A DNA stretch of 64,000 nt from Aureimonas sp. AU20 (lineage in GTDB: Bacteria; Pseudomonadota; Alphaproteobacteria; Rhizobiales; Rhizobiaceae). Position 1 is the stretch's first letter. Each line of letters begins with the position of its first letter. The stretch is from the NCBI RefSeq assembly GCF_001442755.1, contig NZ_CP006367.1, positions 3,224,001-3,288,000 on the forward strand. Reading direction: 5' to 3'. The notes beneath the pieces are model-generated. The model saw nothing but the letters and a program-made list of their open reading frames with translations. It ran no database searches and had not been told where the DNA came from. Made by a program: the position numbers and the translations under genes. Below, in pieces: positions 38,723-48,376 of this stretch.

Positions 38723-39648
38723 CCGCTTTCACCGCTGGGCAGGCTGATGGTGAAGATCTCGCCGGGCACAACGACGAGCTCGATGAAGAGGCGCACGGCG
38801 ACCGCGAGAACCAGAAGCGCCAGAAGTGCGCGCAGCTGCTCGCCGCGCAGCTTGCGCCCCGCCTGCGCGCCGAACTGCGCGCCGACCACGCCGCCGATCA
38901 TCAGGAGAAAGGCCAGAACCACGTCCACCGTGCCGTTGCTGGCCGACTGAAGAACCGTGGTGACGGCGGCGGTGAACATGATCTGCATCAGCGAGGTGCC
39001 GATCACGACGCTGGTCGGCACGCGCAGGAGATAGATCATGGCCGGCACCATGATGAAGCCGCCTCCGACGCCCATGACCGAGCCGAGCACGCCGATGGCA
39101 AAGCCGAGACCCAGCACGGGCACGACCGAGACATAGAGCTTGGAGCGCTTGAAGCGCATCTTGAACGGCAGGCCGTGGACCCAGCTGTGCTGCCCCGTGC
39201 GGCGGATCTCGCCCGAGCCGCCGCCCTTGACGCGGCGCATAGCGCGCAGGCTTTCCGCCAGCATCAGGCCGCCCACCGTGCCGAGCAGCAGGACGTAGAG
39301 AACCGACACGGCAAAATCGAGCTGGCCGAGCCGGCGCAGAATTGTGAAGAGCCAGACGCCGACCCCCGAGCCCAGCGCGCCGCCGACCACCAGCATGGCG
39401 CCGAGCTTCAGGTCCACCGTGCCGCGCTTGTAATGGGCGAGCGCGCCGGAGACGGACGAGGCGATAACCTGGTTGGCGCCGGTGGCGACCGCGACGGCGG
39501 GCGGGATGTTGTAGAAGATCAGAAGCGGGGTGATGAGAAAGCCGCCGCCCACCCCGAACATGCCCGACAGGAAGCCGACGGCCGCGCCCATGCCGACGAT
39601 GACGAAGATGTTGACCGAGATCTCGGCGATCGGAAGGTACAGCGTCAC
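38719..39648 (-). CDS. TauE/SafE-family sulfite/organosulfonate exporter
   Basis: The 309-residue product has two repeats of four or so membrane helices: VGMGAAVGFLSGMFGVGGGFLITPLLIF and PVLGLGFAIGVLGSVMGVGGGFIMVPAMIYLL, the tandem GxxSGxxGxGGGF signature of TauE/SafE. GTG 39648 is the likely start, since no ATG precedes the conserved region. It is the first gene of an operon with TIGR02186 and DUF3429 genes. The substrate is probably sulfite or a related anion, by family. Confidence 0.88.
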   Translation of the reverse strand: MTLYLPIAEISVNIFVIVGMGAAVGFLSGMFGVGGGFLITPLLIFYNIPPAVAVATGANQVIASSVSGALAHYKRGTVDLKLGAMLVVGGALGSGVGVWLFTILRRLGQLDFAVSVLYVLLLGTVGGLMLAESLRAMRRVKGGGSGEIRRTGQHSWVHGLPFKMRFKRSKLYVSVVPVLGLGFAIGVLGSVMGVGGGFIMVPAMIYLLRVPTSVVIGTSLMQIMFTAAVTTVLQSASNGTVDVVLAFLLMIGGVVGAQFGAQAGRKLRGEQLRALLALLVLAVAVRLFIELVVVPGEIFTISLPSGESG

Positions 39649-39702
39649 GGATTTCGGCTCGCCGACTGGAGGCTTTCGCGAACGTTGGGTGAGGTTCGGG
39701 CA

Positions 39703-39736
39703 CGAAAAAGGGCAGCCCAGTCTTTGAGCCGCCCTT
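39703..39736 (-). terminator. Intrinsic terminator after podJ
   Basis: On the minus strand AAGGGCGGC pairs with GCTGCCCTT (one G-T pair) around a 12-base loop, followed by TTTTTCG. It begins 38 bp past the podJ stop and separates podJ from the tauE-like operon. Confidence 0.7.
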
Positions 39737-39773
39737 CCCGTCAAGTCAAATGGCTTGGGCGCCCCGAGAAGAC

Positions 39774-42700
39774 TCAGGCGTCCTTGCGCTCCAGAAGCGC
39801 GCGGATCAGCGGCTCGTCGATCTGGCCCGTGGCCTGGAGGCCCGTCTTCTCCTGGAACTTGCGGATGGCGGACTGCGTCTGCGCGCCGACCACGCCGTCC
39901 GGCCGGCCCGGATTGTAGCCGAGCTTCAGGAGAATGGCCTGCACGTTGCGGATCGCCTTGGACATGTCCACCAAGGCGGTCTGGCCCGACTTCTCGTTCC
40001 AGCTCGCCGGCAGGTTCACCGTGTTCACGGCATCGATGCGCGGCTCGGGCTTCCAGGCGGCGGTCTCTGCGTCGATCCGGCTGCGCAGTTCGGGGGCCAG
40101 CGTCTTGCCGACCTCCTCCATCTTGTTCTGCGCGTCCTTGTCTCCGGCCGCGCCGACGATGCGGAACCAGCGGTAGGATTCGCCGAGGTCCTGCTCCAGA
40201 CCGACGCCCCGGGCATAAAGAATGCCCAGATTGTACTGGCTGTCGCGCATCCCATGCTGGGCGGCGCGCAGGAACCATTCGGCCGCCGTCTTGGGCTCGG
40301 AGGCGCCCTCGATGCCGGTGGCATAGAGAACCGCCAGATTGTGCATGGCGCGGATGTTGCCCTGGTCCGCCGCGAGACGATACCAGTCGCGCGCCGCGCC
40401 CGTATCACGGGCGACGCCGTTGCCCTTCTCGAACAAGGTGCCGACGCTGTACTGCGCCGGCGCATAGCCGCGCGAGGCGGCTTGGCCGAACCAGGCGATC
40501 GCCGCCTTCGGGTCGGACGGGCCGACCCGGCCTTCCATCAAACGCAGGCCGACTTCGAACAAAGCCATCGGCTCGGCCTTGGCGGCGGCGCTGCGCAGCG
40601 CCTCGGGGCCGATCTTCTCGGGCGCGGTCGGCAAGGCGCCGCGCGCCTCCGCCGGCAGGCGGGCCTCGGCCGAGGCCAGAAGCGAGGAGGTGGCCTGCAT
40701 GGCGGGGGGCGCTGCGGGCGTTTCGACCGACGCCTCGGCCGGGAGTTCGGCACTCTCGGTCGGAGCCGCCGGGGCTTGCGCCTCCATAGCGGCCGGTACG
40801 GCGAGGCTCGCCATGCTGGGGGTGGCGGTCATCTCGCCGGCATCGGCCTGCAGCGTCTCGTCGGGCGTTCCGGCCGGCACCGCGAGCGGGTCGAGGCTGC
40901 CGGTTTTCTCGGGGGTCGCAGGGGCCTGCTCTTCGAGAACGGGAGCCTCCGGCGCCGGCTGGATGGCGGCCGGTGCCTGCGCAGGCGCATCCGAAAGCGA
41001 CGAGGGGGTGGCCGGCGAAACGACCGGGGCTTCCGGCTCCGCCGGCTGCGAAGCGAGGTAGCGCTGGCCGAGCGGAATGGCCATGAGCGCCAACAGCACT
41101 GCGCCGACCGCCATCAGAATGGGCTTGCGACGGCGGCTGCCCTGCTCGGCGTCCATTTCGCCGAGCATCGGCTCGGCCTTCAGCGCCTCGGCCTCGGCCG
41201 CCGCCGCCATGGCCGCCTTACGGGCAGCGGCGATGAAGTCGGCCTTGGCGACGGGATCGGAACTGTCCGAGCCGCCGCGCTGCTGGGTGCGTACGCGCTC
41301 GATCAGCGCGGCGATGTCGGGCGCGCCGGAGCCGGGCTCGAGCGGGCGATCAGCCTCGCGCGAAACGAAGCTGTCGGCCGCGTCCAGCGACGGCGCGTCG
41401 ATCTCGAGCGAGGGCTCGGACGCGCGCGCCTCGGCAAAGGGCGGCTGGACTGTGGGAACGAGAGCGACCGGGCGAACCCGCTCGACAAGGCTCGGCTGCG
41501 GCTCGGCCACGGCCTTGTCGGCCCGGCGCAGGCGACGTGCCAGCGCGCCGCGCAACCCCTTGGGCTCCTCGGACGCGGCCTCCGGCGCGGCGTCGGCGAA
41601 CACGGACTGAGGCGGGATCGGCGCGAAGGCTGCGACCGAGGCGGCAACCGGGCCGGAACGGCCGGCGGCGCTCTCGGCGCGCAGGTCGCCCTCGATCGCC
41701 GTCAGGCGCTCGACGATCTTGATGAGCGTGGCGTGAACCGCGTCGAACACGCCTACCGCCCGCTCGTCGGACTTGCGGCAAAGGTCTTCCAGGCGGCGCA
41801 GGTCGCCGGCGAGATCGCGGACATAGCCGTTCTGACGCGTGTCCTCGCCATCCTGCATCCGGCGCACGGCCTCTTCGGCGGCGGCGCTGGCGGCGGCGAT
41901 GACGCTGTCGCGATCCTTGTCGAACTTGCGCTCCAGCGCTTCCAGGCGACGTGCGACTTCAGCCGAATCGCCGTCGAGCGGCGCGGGCACGCCGGCCAGC
42001 ACTTCGGCCAGCCGGCCGATCTGCGATTCGAGCGAGCGGATGACGTCGTTGTCGACGCCCACCGCGCCGGCCGACTGTTCCAGCCGCTCGGCCAGCGCCT
42101 GAAGGCGGGCTTCCAGGGCGTTGGAAGCGATCTCGCCGCCGGCCGTGCTGAACAGGCGCTCGACGCGCTCGCTCAGGCGGTCGATGCGCGCGCCGAGTTC
42201 GTTCACCGCCGGCTGGGCGGAAAGCTCCTCGATCTGCTCCGACATGGCGGCGAGCTGCGCCGACAGGAACTCGGCGTCGCCGGTCTCGGCGATCCGGTCC
42301 ACCCGGCCGGCGAGTTCCGTGACGCGCGCCTCGATGCGCTCCAGCGGGCCGGACGCACCGGCGGCGGCCCCGGAGAGGCCACCCGTCAGAATCGCGGCGG
42401 AAATTTCGTCCAGGCGCTCTTCCAGAACGGCGAAATGGCTGAGATCGGGCTCGCGCATTTCGGCCGCCAGCGTCTCGACGCTGTCCGCCAGCGCCTGGAT
42501 GCGCGCTTCCATCTGGTCGATCTGAAGGATCTCGGGCAGGCCGACAAGCGCCAGCTCGATCTCGCCCATACGCTCCGACAGGCGGTTGATGCCCGCTTCC
42601 AGCGCCTTGATCGGCAGTTTCTCGGCCATGGCCTCGAAACGGGCCTCGAGCGCGGCGCCGCTGGCCTCCGAGGAAATCTCGTCGAGCTTGGCGCGCAGCG

Positions 42701-43661
42701 TGTCGAGCTCGCCCTTCAAGAGGCGTGTCAGCGTTTCCTCGGTCTGGGTGCGGACCGTGTCGACATAGCGCGCCTCGAACTCCTCCCAGCGCTGCTGGAC
42801 GGCGAGGATCTGCTCTTCGGTCGAAAGCGAGCGCAGCGAGCCGCGAAGGCGCTCCAGCTCCACCCGCAGGTCGCGCTTGGACTGGTTGTCCAACTCGATC
42901 CGGTCCGTGATGCGCGCCTCGAAATCGTCCCAGCGCTTCTGCACGGCCTGGACGGATTCCTCGCGCGCCATCTGCGTGACCAGCGTGGACACAGTGTCGA
43001 GTTCGGCCCGCAGCTCCATCAGCGAGGCTTGGTCGGCATTGCTGGCGGTCAGCTCGGTAAGCTGTTCCATGAGCGCGAATATCTCGGCGCCGATCTGGTC
43101 GGCGCCCTTGCTCTCGCCGATCAGCCGCTTGATCTGACCGAGCGAGCCGCGCATCTCCTCGAAGCGCTGCGTCAGATGCGCGCCCGTGAGGCTGGTCTGG
43201 ATCTCGCTGCGCAAGGCGCTGACATCGGCCGCCAGATCCTTGACGATCGCCAGCGTCGCGCCCTGCGCCTGAAGATCGCCGACCTCGCCCGCCAGCGCGC
43301 CGAGGCGCTTGTCGGTGGCCGGCTTGGCCGTGGTGGCGGCAGGGCGTTTGGCGACCCGGCCCGCCGCCGGGTCCGCGTCCAATTGCCGCTCCAGCGCGAG
43401 GGGCGAGGCTGCGGCGTCGAGAGCGGGGCGCGTTGCGCGGCGAGCGGCGGCGATGGAGCGAAGCCGCGCCGCTGCGTCGCGCGCCGGCTGCTCCTCGGCC
43501 TTCGTTTCCGCATCGTCCTCGACCGGCCGCTTGCCCATGGAAAGCCGCGTCAGGCGGGCTTCCAGGTCTTCCAGCGTTTTTGACAAAGATTTGAACGAGC
43601 CTTCGGCGACCTGCGCCTCGGCATCGGAGCGTGCCTTCAGATGCGGATCGTTGCGGGACAT
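39774..43661 (-). CDS. podJ: PodJ-like polarity protein (coiled coil, Sel1, PG-binding)
   Basis: A 1295-residue protein with a cytosolic coiled-coil region (about residues 45-700), a Pro/Ala-rich stretch, one membrane helix at about 845-867 (LMAVGAVLLALMAIPLG), a Pro/Ala-rich periplasmic linker, four or so Sel1 repeats at about 1035-1190 (AAIAWFGQAASRGYAPAQY, ARDWYRLAADQGNIRAMHNLA), and a C-terminal peptidoglycan-binding domain (LKLGYNPGRPDGVVGAQT). This order matches PodJ, a pole organiser in alphaproteobacteria. GAGGAAGA lies 7 nt before ATG 43661, deciding it against the longer frame. The 265-bp upstream gap is AT-rich and shared with merR. Confidence 0.88.
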   Translation of the reverse strand: MSRNDPHLKARSDAEAQVAEGSFKSLSKTLEDLEARLTRLSMGKRPVEDDAETKAEEQPARDAAARLRSIAAARRATRPALDAAASPLALERQLDADPAAGRVAKRPAATTAKPATDKRLGALAGEVGDLQAQGATLAIVKDLAADVSALRSEIQTSLTGAHLTQRFEEMRGSLGQIKRLIGESKGADQIGAEIFALMEQLTELTASNADQASLMELRAELDTVSTLVTQMAREESVQAVQKRWDDFEARITDRIELDNQSKRDLRVELERLRGSLRSLSTEEQILAVQQRWEEFEARYVDTVRTQTEETLTRLLKGELDTLRAKLDEISSEASGAALEARFEAMAEKLPIKALEAGINRLSERMGEIELALVGLPEILQIDQMEARIQALADSVETLAAEMREPDLSHFAVLEERLDEISAAILTGGLSGAAAGASGPLERIEARVTELAGRVDRIAETGDAEFLSAQLAAMSEQIEELSAQPAVNELGARIDRLSERVERLFSTAGGEIASNALEARLQALAERLEQSAGAVGVDNDVIRSLESQIGRLAEVLAGVPAPLDGDSAEVARRLEALERKFDKDRDSVIAAASAAAEEAVRRMQDGEDTRQNGYVRDLAGDLRRLEDLCRKSDERAVGVFDAVHATLIKIVERLTAIEGDLRAESAAGRSGPVAASVAAFAPIPPQSVFADAAPEAASEEPKGLRGALARRLRRADKAVAEPQPSLVERVRPVALVPTVQPPFAEARASEPSLEIDAPSLDAADSFVSREADRPLEPGSGAPDIAALIERVRTQQRGGSDSSDPVAKADFIAAARKAAMAAAAEAEALKAEPMLGEMDAEQGSRRRKPILMAVGAVLLALMAIPLGQRYLASQPAEPEAPVVSPATPSSLSDAPAQAPAAIQPAPEAPVLEEQAPATPEKTGSLDPLAVPAGTPDETLQADAGEMTATPSMASLAVPAAMEAQAPAAPTESAELPAEASVETPAAPPAMQATSSLLASAEARLPAEARGALPTAPEKIGPEALRSAAAKAEPMALFEVGLRLMEGRVGPSDPKAAIAWFGQAASRGYAPAQYSVGTLFEKGNGVARDTGAARDWYRLAADQGNIRAMHNLAVLYATGIEGASEPKTAAEWFLRAAQHGMRDSQYNLGILYARGVGLEQDLGESYRWFRIVGAAGDKDAQNKMEEVGKTLAPELRSRIDAETAAWKPEPRIDAVNTVNLPASWNEKSGQTALVDMSKAIRNVQAILLKLGYNPGRPDGVVGAQTQSAIRKFQEKTGLQATGQIDEPLIRALLERKDA

Positions 43662-43926
43662 GCCGTCTTCCTCTTCGTCCAAAGTCCGATCGGCTCTGAC
43701 GCCCGCGTAGGGATGGCGCCGCACTGCCGCTAGGTTGACGATCGCTTAAGATCCAACCTCTGCGTTAAGGGAGTATAAAGACAACCGGGACTGAAGCTGG
43801 ATTCCTGACGGCAAGCCGCTTGTATGCGATCGGTGAAAGTTAATACAAAATCCAGCGATCCGATGGGCGATCTCGGGCCCGGTCGAAACCGATAGCAAGC
43901 AGGCGCGCGGCCAAGCGTGAAAAAGC

Positions 43927-44391
43927 ATGACAAATCCGATTGAGGACGCGAACGAGCAGGAGTTTCGCATCACGGCGGAGCAGCTGCTCCAATGCGACGA
44001 CCCGGCCGGCGGAGGCCCGAGCGAATTCCGGATCGGCGACTTGTCGCGCGAGTTCGGCGTAACCTTGCGCACCCTGAGGTTCTATGAGGACCGGGGTCTT
44101 CTTTCACCGGACCGGCGCGGCACGACGCGGATCTATTCGCGCCAGGACCGGATGCGGCTGCGGCTTGTGCTGCTCGCCAAGCTTCTAGGCTTCTCCCTGA
44201 CGGAGGCCAAGCAGCTGATCGACCTCCATCACCAGCCCGACGGGCCGCGCAAGCAGCTGAAGACCGCGCTGGTGCGGTTCGAGGAGCAGCGCCAGATCCT
44301 GGAGGATCAGAGGCGCGAGATCGAACAGTCGCTGGAGGCCATGCGCCTCACCACCGCCTTCGTTCGTGCCCGGCTGGAGACGATGAGCTGA
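43927..44391 (+). CDS. MerR-family transcriptional regulator
   Basis: The 154-residue product has a 32-residue acidic extension (MTNPIEDANEQEFRITAEQL) before the MerR winged helix: FRIGDLSREFGVTLRTLRFYEDRGLLSPDRRGTTRIYSRQDRMRLRLVLLAKLLGFSLTEAKQLIDL, then a dimerisation coiled coil (LEDQRREIEQSLEAM). It lacks the cysteines of metal-sensing MerR proteins, so it probably senses something else. Divergent from podJ with 265 bp between starts. Confidence 0.9.
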   Translation: MTNPIEDANEQEFRITAEQLLQCDDPAGGGPSEFRIGDLSREFGVTLRTLRFYEDRGLLSPDRRGTTRIYSRQDRMRLRLVLLAKLLGFSLTEAKQLIDLHHQPDGPRKQLKTALVRFEEQRQILEDQRREIEQSLEAMRLTTAFVRARLETMS

Positions 44392-44548
44392 AGCGATCAT
44401 GCTTCATGAAAGAAGTATGAAGATATTGAAGAAACAGCCCTGCATTTGGGTAAGGCGAGATATGCAATGCGAGGCATAGCTCTTCGTGTTGCAGTGCATC
44501 ATATGTGGAGTGGGAGTTGAAGAAACCCCATATCCTATCGAGGCTTTT

Positions 44549-44755
44549 ATGATGACCGCCCAAACCGAACGCCATGGAGCCATGCCGGCGCATCTCGGCT
44601 ACTCCTCGCGCCGCCCTGCCGGTGCCGACCGTTCGCGTCCGTCCAATCGTTCGATCCAGAGCGGCCGCGCCGTGTTTCTGGAGATGGACCCGCTGACAGC
44701 CATGTCCGGTCTGCGCGGCTCCATGTTCGAATCGGCCGCACCCCAGCGCTTCTAA
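44549..44755 (+). CDS. 68-residue protein, unknown function
   Basis: Starts MMTAQTERHGAMPAHLGY, followed by a basic/Ser-rich middle (SRRPAGADRSRPSNRSIQSGR) and the tail AVFLEMDPLTAMSGLRGSMFESAAPQRF. GAGG lies about 5 nt before the ATG; the frame is open to 44486 but this start fits better. It is preceded by a 157-bp gap of lower GC content and followed by a good terminator, so it looks like a separate small transcription unit. No family recognised. Confidence 0.6.
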   Translation: MMTAQTERHGAMPAHLGYSSRRPAGADRSRPSNRSIQSGRAVFLEMDPLTAMSGLRGSMFESAAPQRF

Positions 44756-44800
44756 GCCCGTCGGCCCGACCTAGCAGGGCCCTCCCCACTTCCCCTCTCG

Positions 44801-44841
44801 CGAGCCCGGCCGCAAGCTCTGCGTCCGGGTTCGTTTCGTTT
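44801..44841 (+). terminator. Intrinsic terminator after the 68-residue gene
   Basis: CGAGCCCGGCCGCA (44801-44814) pairs with TGCGTCCGGGTTCG (44820-44833) with a G-T pair and one mismatch, followed by TTTCGTTT. It lies between this gene and the convergent prmA. Confidence 0.65.
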
Positions 44842-44871
44842 GTGAAGCAAGGTCCGCTCCCGCTTGGCCCC

Positions 44872-45750
44872 TCAGGCCAACGGCCGGTCGTTGCGCGTGA
44901 GGTGCAGCGTCACCCATTCGTTGCGGCGCAGCGTCTTGGTATGGAACAGCCCTTGCGCGCGGTAGGCGGCCAGGACGGCATCGCGCTGCTTGGCGAGGAT
45001 GCCGGACAGGACGAGATCGCCACCCGGCGCCAATTGCCGCGCCATGGCCGGCGCCAGCATCATCAGCGGCCGGGCCAGGATATTGGCCACGATCAGCGAA
45101 AACGGCGCATAGGCCGCGAAGGCCGGCCCGTCGAAGCCCTTGGCGGTTTCAGCGCGCACCAGCGTGTGCGTGCCGTTGGCGCGAATGTTCTCGCGCGCCA
45201 CCTTGGTCGCCACCGGATCGATGTCCGTGGCGAGAACCGGCACATGGGCGAGCTTGGCGATGGCGATGGCGAGCACCGCGCTGCCCGTTCCGAGGTCCAG
45301 CGCGTTGAGCGGCCGGCGGCGCCGCACCACCTCCTCGATCATCGACAGGCAGCCCGCCGTCGTTCCGTGATGACCTGTCCCGAAGGCTTGCCCCGCCTCG
45401 ATCTCGATGGCGAGATCATGCGCGCGAACCTTGTCGCGATCATGCGCGCCGTGGACGAGGAAGCGCCCGGCCCGCACCGGCTTCAGGTCGGCCAGGACCT
45501 GCGCCATCCAGTCGATGTCGGGCAGGTCCTCGCGGGTCGGCTCCAGCGGCGCGAAGGCTTCGCGCAGCGTCTCTTCGTCCGCATCCCCCTCACCCTCGAA
45601 ATAAACGGACGCCTCGTGAAGATCGGCGGCCTCGTCGATTTCGATATGGGCGATCGGCCAGCCATCCTCGGCGAAGGCGGCGTCGAGGCGCTCGTAGAGC
45701 GCCTGGGTCTCCTGCTTGCCGCCACGGGCAAAATATCGAACCTGGCCCAA
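44872..45750 (-). CDS. prmA: Ribosomal protein L11 methyltransferase PrmA
   Basis: Trimethylates L11. From TTG 45750 the 292-residue product starts (M)GQVRYFARGGKQETQALYERL; AAGGAA lies 7 nt upstream, and the frame further upstream is Pro/Arg-rich and implausible. The methyltransferase core has GQAFGTGHHGTTAGCLSMIE, LDLGTGSAVLAIAIAKLA, ATDIDPVATKVARENIRANG and the NPPY-like VANILARPLMMLAP. The length matches PrmA. Confidence 0.93.
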   Translation of the reverse strand: MGQVRYFARGGKQETQALYERLDAAFAEDGWPIAHIEIDEAADLHEASVYFEGEGDADEETLREAFAPLEPTREDLPDIDWMAQVLADLKPVRAGRFLVHGAHDRDKVRAHDLAIEIEAGQAFGTGHHGTTAGCLSMIEEVVRRRRPLNALDLGTGSAVLAIAIAKLAHVPVLATDIDPVATKVARENIRANGTHTLVRAETAKGFDGPAFAAYAPFSLIVANILARPLMMLAPAMARQLAPGGDLVLSGILAKQRDAVLAAYRAQGLFHTKTLRRNEWVTLHLTRNDRPLA

Positions 45751-45793
45751 GGGCGGTTCCTTCTCAAAAAGTCGGGTTGATCGATGAGAGCGG

Positions 45794-46429
45794 TCAGGAC
45801 GCGCTGAGGCGTTCCAGCTTGGCCTTGGCGGCGGCGGGGTCCTCGCCATAGGCGATAGTGCCCTGGAAGACGCCGGCCCGGTCGAGCAGGAGCACCGAGG
45901 CTGTGTGGTCCATCGTGTAGTCCGTGCCGTCCTGCGGCACTTTCTTGGCGTAGATGCCGAAGCCCTTCAGCATGGCCTCGACTTTCGCGGGATCGCCGGT
46001 CAGCGCCGTCACGTCGTCCGACAGGGCGCCGACATAGGTGCGCAGGATGTCGGGTGTGTCGCGCTCGGGATCGACCGAAACGAAGACGATGCCGAGATCG
46101 CGCCCCTCGGCCTTCAGCGCCTTCTGGTAGCCGGCCAGTTCGAACAGCGTCGTCGGGCAGACGTCGGGGCAATGGGTGAAGCCGAAGAACAGCGCCGTCG
46201 GCCGGCCGCGCAGCACGGCTTCCGTCGCCGGCGCGCCGCTCTGGTTCACCAGTTGGAACGGCGAGCCATAGGGCGCCGAGGCACTGACGCCCATCGCGCC
46301 CTCGATCTCCTTGCGGCCGAGCGCGAAGACGAGGATCGTCAGCGCCAGAACGGCGGCGACGAGAAACCAGAGCCCGTAGCGCAGAGCGACGGCGCGGCGA
46401 CGGCGGGGCGTTCGGGCGGGATCGGCCAT
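45794..46429 (-). CDS. SCO1/SenC-family copper chaperone
   Basis: Assists copper insertion into cytochrome c oxidase. The 211-residue product has an N-terminal anchor (LRYGLWFLVAAVLALTILVFAL) and a thioredoxin-like domain with the copper-binding CPDVCP (Cys87, Cys91) and conserved His175 in MDHTASV. GGAG lies 9 nt before ATG 46429. It follows no oxidase genes here; prmA lies 43 bp downstream. Confidence 0.93.
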   Translation of the reverse strand: MADPARTPRRRRAVALRYGLWFLVAAVLALTILVFALGRKEIEGAMGVSASAPYGSPFQLVNQSGAPATEAVLRGRPTALFFGFTHCPDVCPTTLFELAGYQKALKAEGRDLGIVFVSVDPERDTPDILRTYVGALSDDVTALTGDPAKVEAMLKGFGIYAKKVPQDGTDYTMDHTASVLLLDRAGVFQGTIAYGEDPAAAKAKLERLSAS

Positions 46430-46518
46430 GATGTTTGCTCCTGTCTCGGCACATCGGATACATCAGCCGGGCCGGGCGGCAAAGCCGCTCTCCCGCCCTT
46501 TGTATTGAGACCGCCTTC

Positions 46519-47187
46519 ATGACCGACGCCGCCGAGCCGGATCTGCGCTTCCGCGCCGACGAACCCAAGCAGCATCCGAGCGCGGAGCTGAAGGAGGTGC
46601 GCCTCGGCCGCTTCTGCGACATCGGGCAGCGCGTGAAGTTGCGGGACGTGACGGTCGGCGACTACAGCTATTTCGAGCGCGGCGGCGAGGCCGTAATGAC
46701 CGATATCGGCAAGTTCTGCTCGATCGCCGCCCATGTGCGCCTCAACGCGCTGGAGCATCCCGTCGAGCGCGTCACCACCCATAAGATCAGCTACCGGCCA
46801 AACGAGTATTTCCGCTTTCTCGGCGTCGACCATGGCTTTCGCCAGACGCGGGCGACGCGGCGGGTCGCGATCGGCCACGATGTCTGGATCGGCCACGGGG
46901 CGGTGATCCTGCCGGGGGTCTCGGTCGGCACCGGCGCGGTGGTCGGAGCCGGCGCGGTGGTGACGCGCGACGTCCCCCCCTACACGATCGTCGCCGGCGT
47001 GCCCGCGCGGGTGCTACGCCCGCGCTTTGCGCCCGAAACCGCCGAGCGTCTGTTGCGCCTCGCCTGGTGGGACTGGCCGCGCGAGACGCTGTTCGAGGCT
47101 ATCCCCGACATGCAGGCTCTCTCGATCGAGCATTTCCTGGCGCGATGGGAAGAGCGCGGCGTCAGCGAGACCGCCCCTCCCCGGTGA
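46519..47187 (+). CDS. Hexapeptide-repeat acyltransferase (TIGR03308/XAT-like)
   Basis: The 222-residue product is a left-handed beta-helix acyltransferase: [66 protein letters not shown], then [53 protein letters not shown] and LAWWDWPRE. This pattern resembles the family commonly found beside phosphonate (phn) genes. No phn gene is in the window. The 3' end overlaps the convergent MFS gene by 26 bp. Acceptor unknown. Confidence 0.87.
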   Translation: MTDAAEPDLRFRADEPKQHPSAELKEVRLGRFCDIGQRVKLRDVTVGDYSYFERGGEAVMTDIGKFCSIAAHVRLNALEHPVERVTTHKISYRPNEYFRFLGVDHGFRQTRATRRVAIGHDVWIGHGAVILPGVSVGTGAVVGAGAVVTRDVPPYTIVAGVPARVLRPRFAPETAERLLRLAWWDWPRETLFEAIPDMQALSIEHFLARWEERGVSETAPPR

Positions 47188-48358
47188 GGAAATAGACCAG
47201 TGCCAGCCCCGGGAAGAGGCAGCCCATGGCGGCGACGCCCTGCCAGCCGAAGCGCTCCAACACCGGGCTGGTCAGGCTGGAGCCGACGGCGCCGCCGAGA
47301 AAGAAGGTCGTCATATAGACCGCGTTCAGCCGGTTTCGGATCGAGGCGTCGAGCTGGAAGATCTCCCGCTGGCCGATCACCAGATTGGCCTGCACGCCGA
47401 GATCCACCAGGATGCCGGCGACCACCAGGGCGGCCAGCGAATGCGTGCCGAGAAAGGCGATGGCCATGGCGACGAGGACCAGCGAGATGGCCAGCAGCGT
47501 GCCCAGCCTGGAATGGCCCCGGTCCGCCATGCGGCCGGCGACGGGCGCGGCGAGAACGCCGAGCGCGCCGCTCAGCGTGAACAGCGCCACCCATTGCGGC
47601 GAGAGATTGTAGGGCTCGCGCAGGAGGAGGATCGGCGCGCCGGTCCAGAACAGGCCGAAGGCGGCAAACAGCGCGGCATGATAGAGCGCCCGCCGCCGCA
47701 GCACCGGCTCGGCCACGAAGAGCCGACCGAGCGAGCGGATCAGCGCGCCGTAGCGCTCGCGCCCCGCCGGGTGCCGGCTGGGAAAGAGCCGGCGACCGGC
47801 CAGCGCGAGGGCCGCGATCAGAACGGCCGACAGGAGGAAGATGCCGCGCCAGCCGGCAAAGCCCGCCACGAAGCTGGAGACCGGGCGCGCCAGGAGAATG
47901 CCGCCCAGAAGCCCCGTCATGATGTTGCCGACGATCCGCCCCCGCTCTTCCGGCCGGGCGAAGCTGGCGGCCAGCGGCACGATCATCTGCGCGGCAGTGG
48001 AGGCGACGCCGACGACGAGCGTCAGCGCGAAGAGAAGCGGCAGGTTGGGCGTCAGCGCAAGGCCCACGAGGCCGATGGCCGCCGCTGCCATGGTGAGGAG
48101 AATGAGCCGCCGGTTCTCCACCACGTCGCCCAGCGGCACGAGGAGAACGAGGCCGAGCGCGTAGCCAATCTGCGAGGCGGTGACGATCGTGCTTTCCGCC
48201 GCCGGGCTCATGCCGAGATCGGCGCCGATCAGCGCGACCACGGGCTGGGCGTAGTAAAGATTGGCCGCGAGCGCGCCGGCGGCGAGCGCCATGGCGAAGG
48301 CCGCGCCGCGTGACAGGCGGGGCGTGGCATCGGTTGCGGCAAGATCGGGCAAGGTCAC
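47162..48358 (-). CDS. MFS exporter
   Basis: The 398-residue product from GTG 48358 has 12 predicted helices with [17 protein letters not shown], the loop-2 motif [13 protein letters not shown], and [27 protein letters not shown] and the general pattern match a drug/arabinose-type MFS efflux subfamily. The open frame continues 48 codons upstream but is Arg/Ser-rich and lacks family similarity. A GGTCAG-N5-CTGACC palindrome lies just upstream, consistent with regulator control. Substrate unknown. Confidence 0.85.
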   Translation of the reverse strand: MTLPDLAATDATPRLSRGAAFAMALAAGALAANLYYAQPVVALIGADLGMSPAAESTIVTASQIGYALGLVLLVPLGDVVENRRLILLTMAAAAIGLVGLALTPNLPLLFALTLVVGVASTAAQMIVPLAASFARPEERGRIVGNIMTGLLGGILLARPVSSFVAGFAGWRGIFLLSAVLIAALALAGRRLFPSRHPAGRERYGALIRSLGRLFVAEPVLRRRALYHAALFAAFGLFWTGAPILLLREPYNLSPQWVALFTLSGALGVLAAPVAGRMADRGHSRLGTLLAISLVLVAMAIAFLGTHSLAALVVAGILVDLGVQANLVIGQREIFQLDASIRNRLNAVYMTTFFLGGAVGSSLTSPVLERFGWQGVAAMGCLFPGLALVYFLTGEGRSR

Positions 48359-48376
48359 GGGCGGGACATCCCAACT

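Noticed and set aside
39750..43583. A 1277-codon plus-strand open frame
   Set aside because: Antisense shadow of podJ. Its Arg/Gly/Leu-rich low-complexity translation has no domain, whereas the minus strand has coiled coil, Sel1 and peptidoglycan-binding domains.
43743..43768. TTAA pairs upstream of podJ considered as a CtrA site
   Set aside because: The two TTAA tetramers are 15 bp apart, not the 7 bp required.
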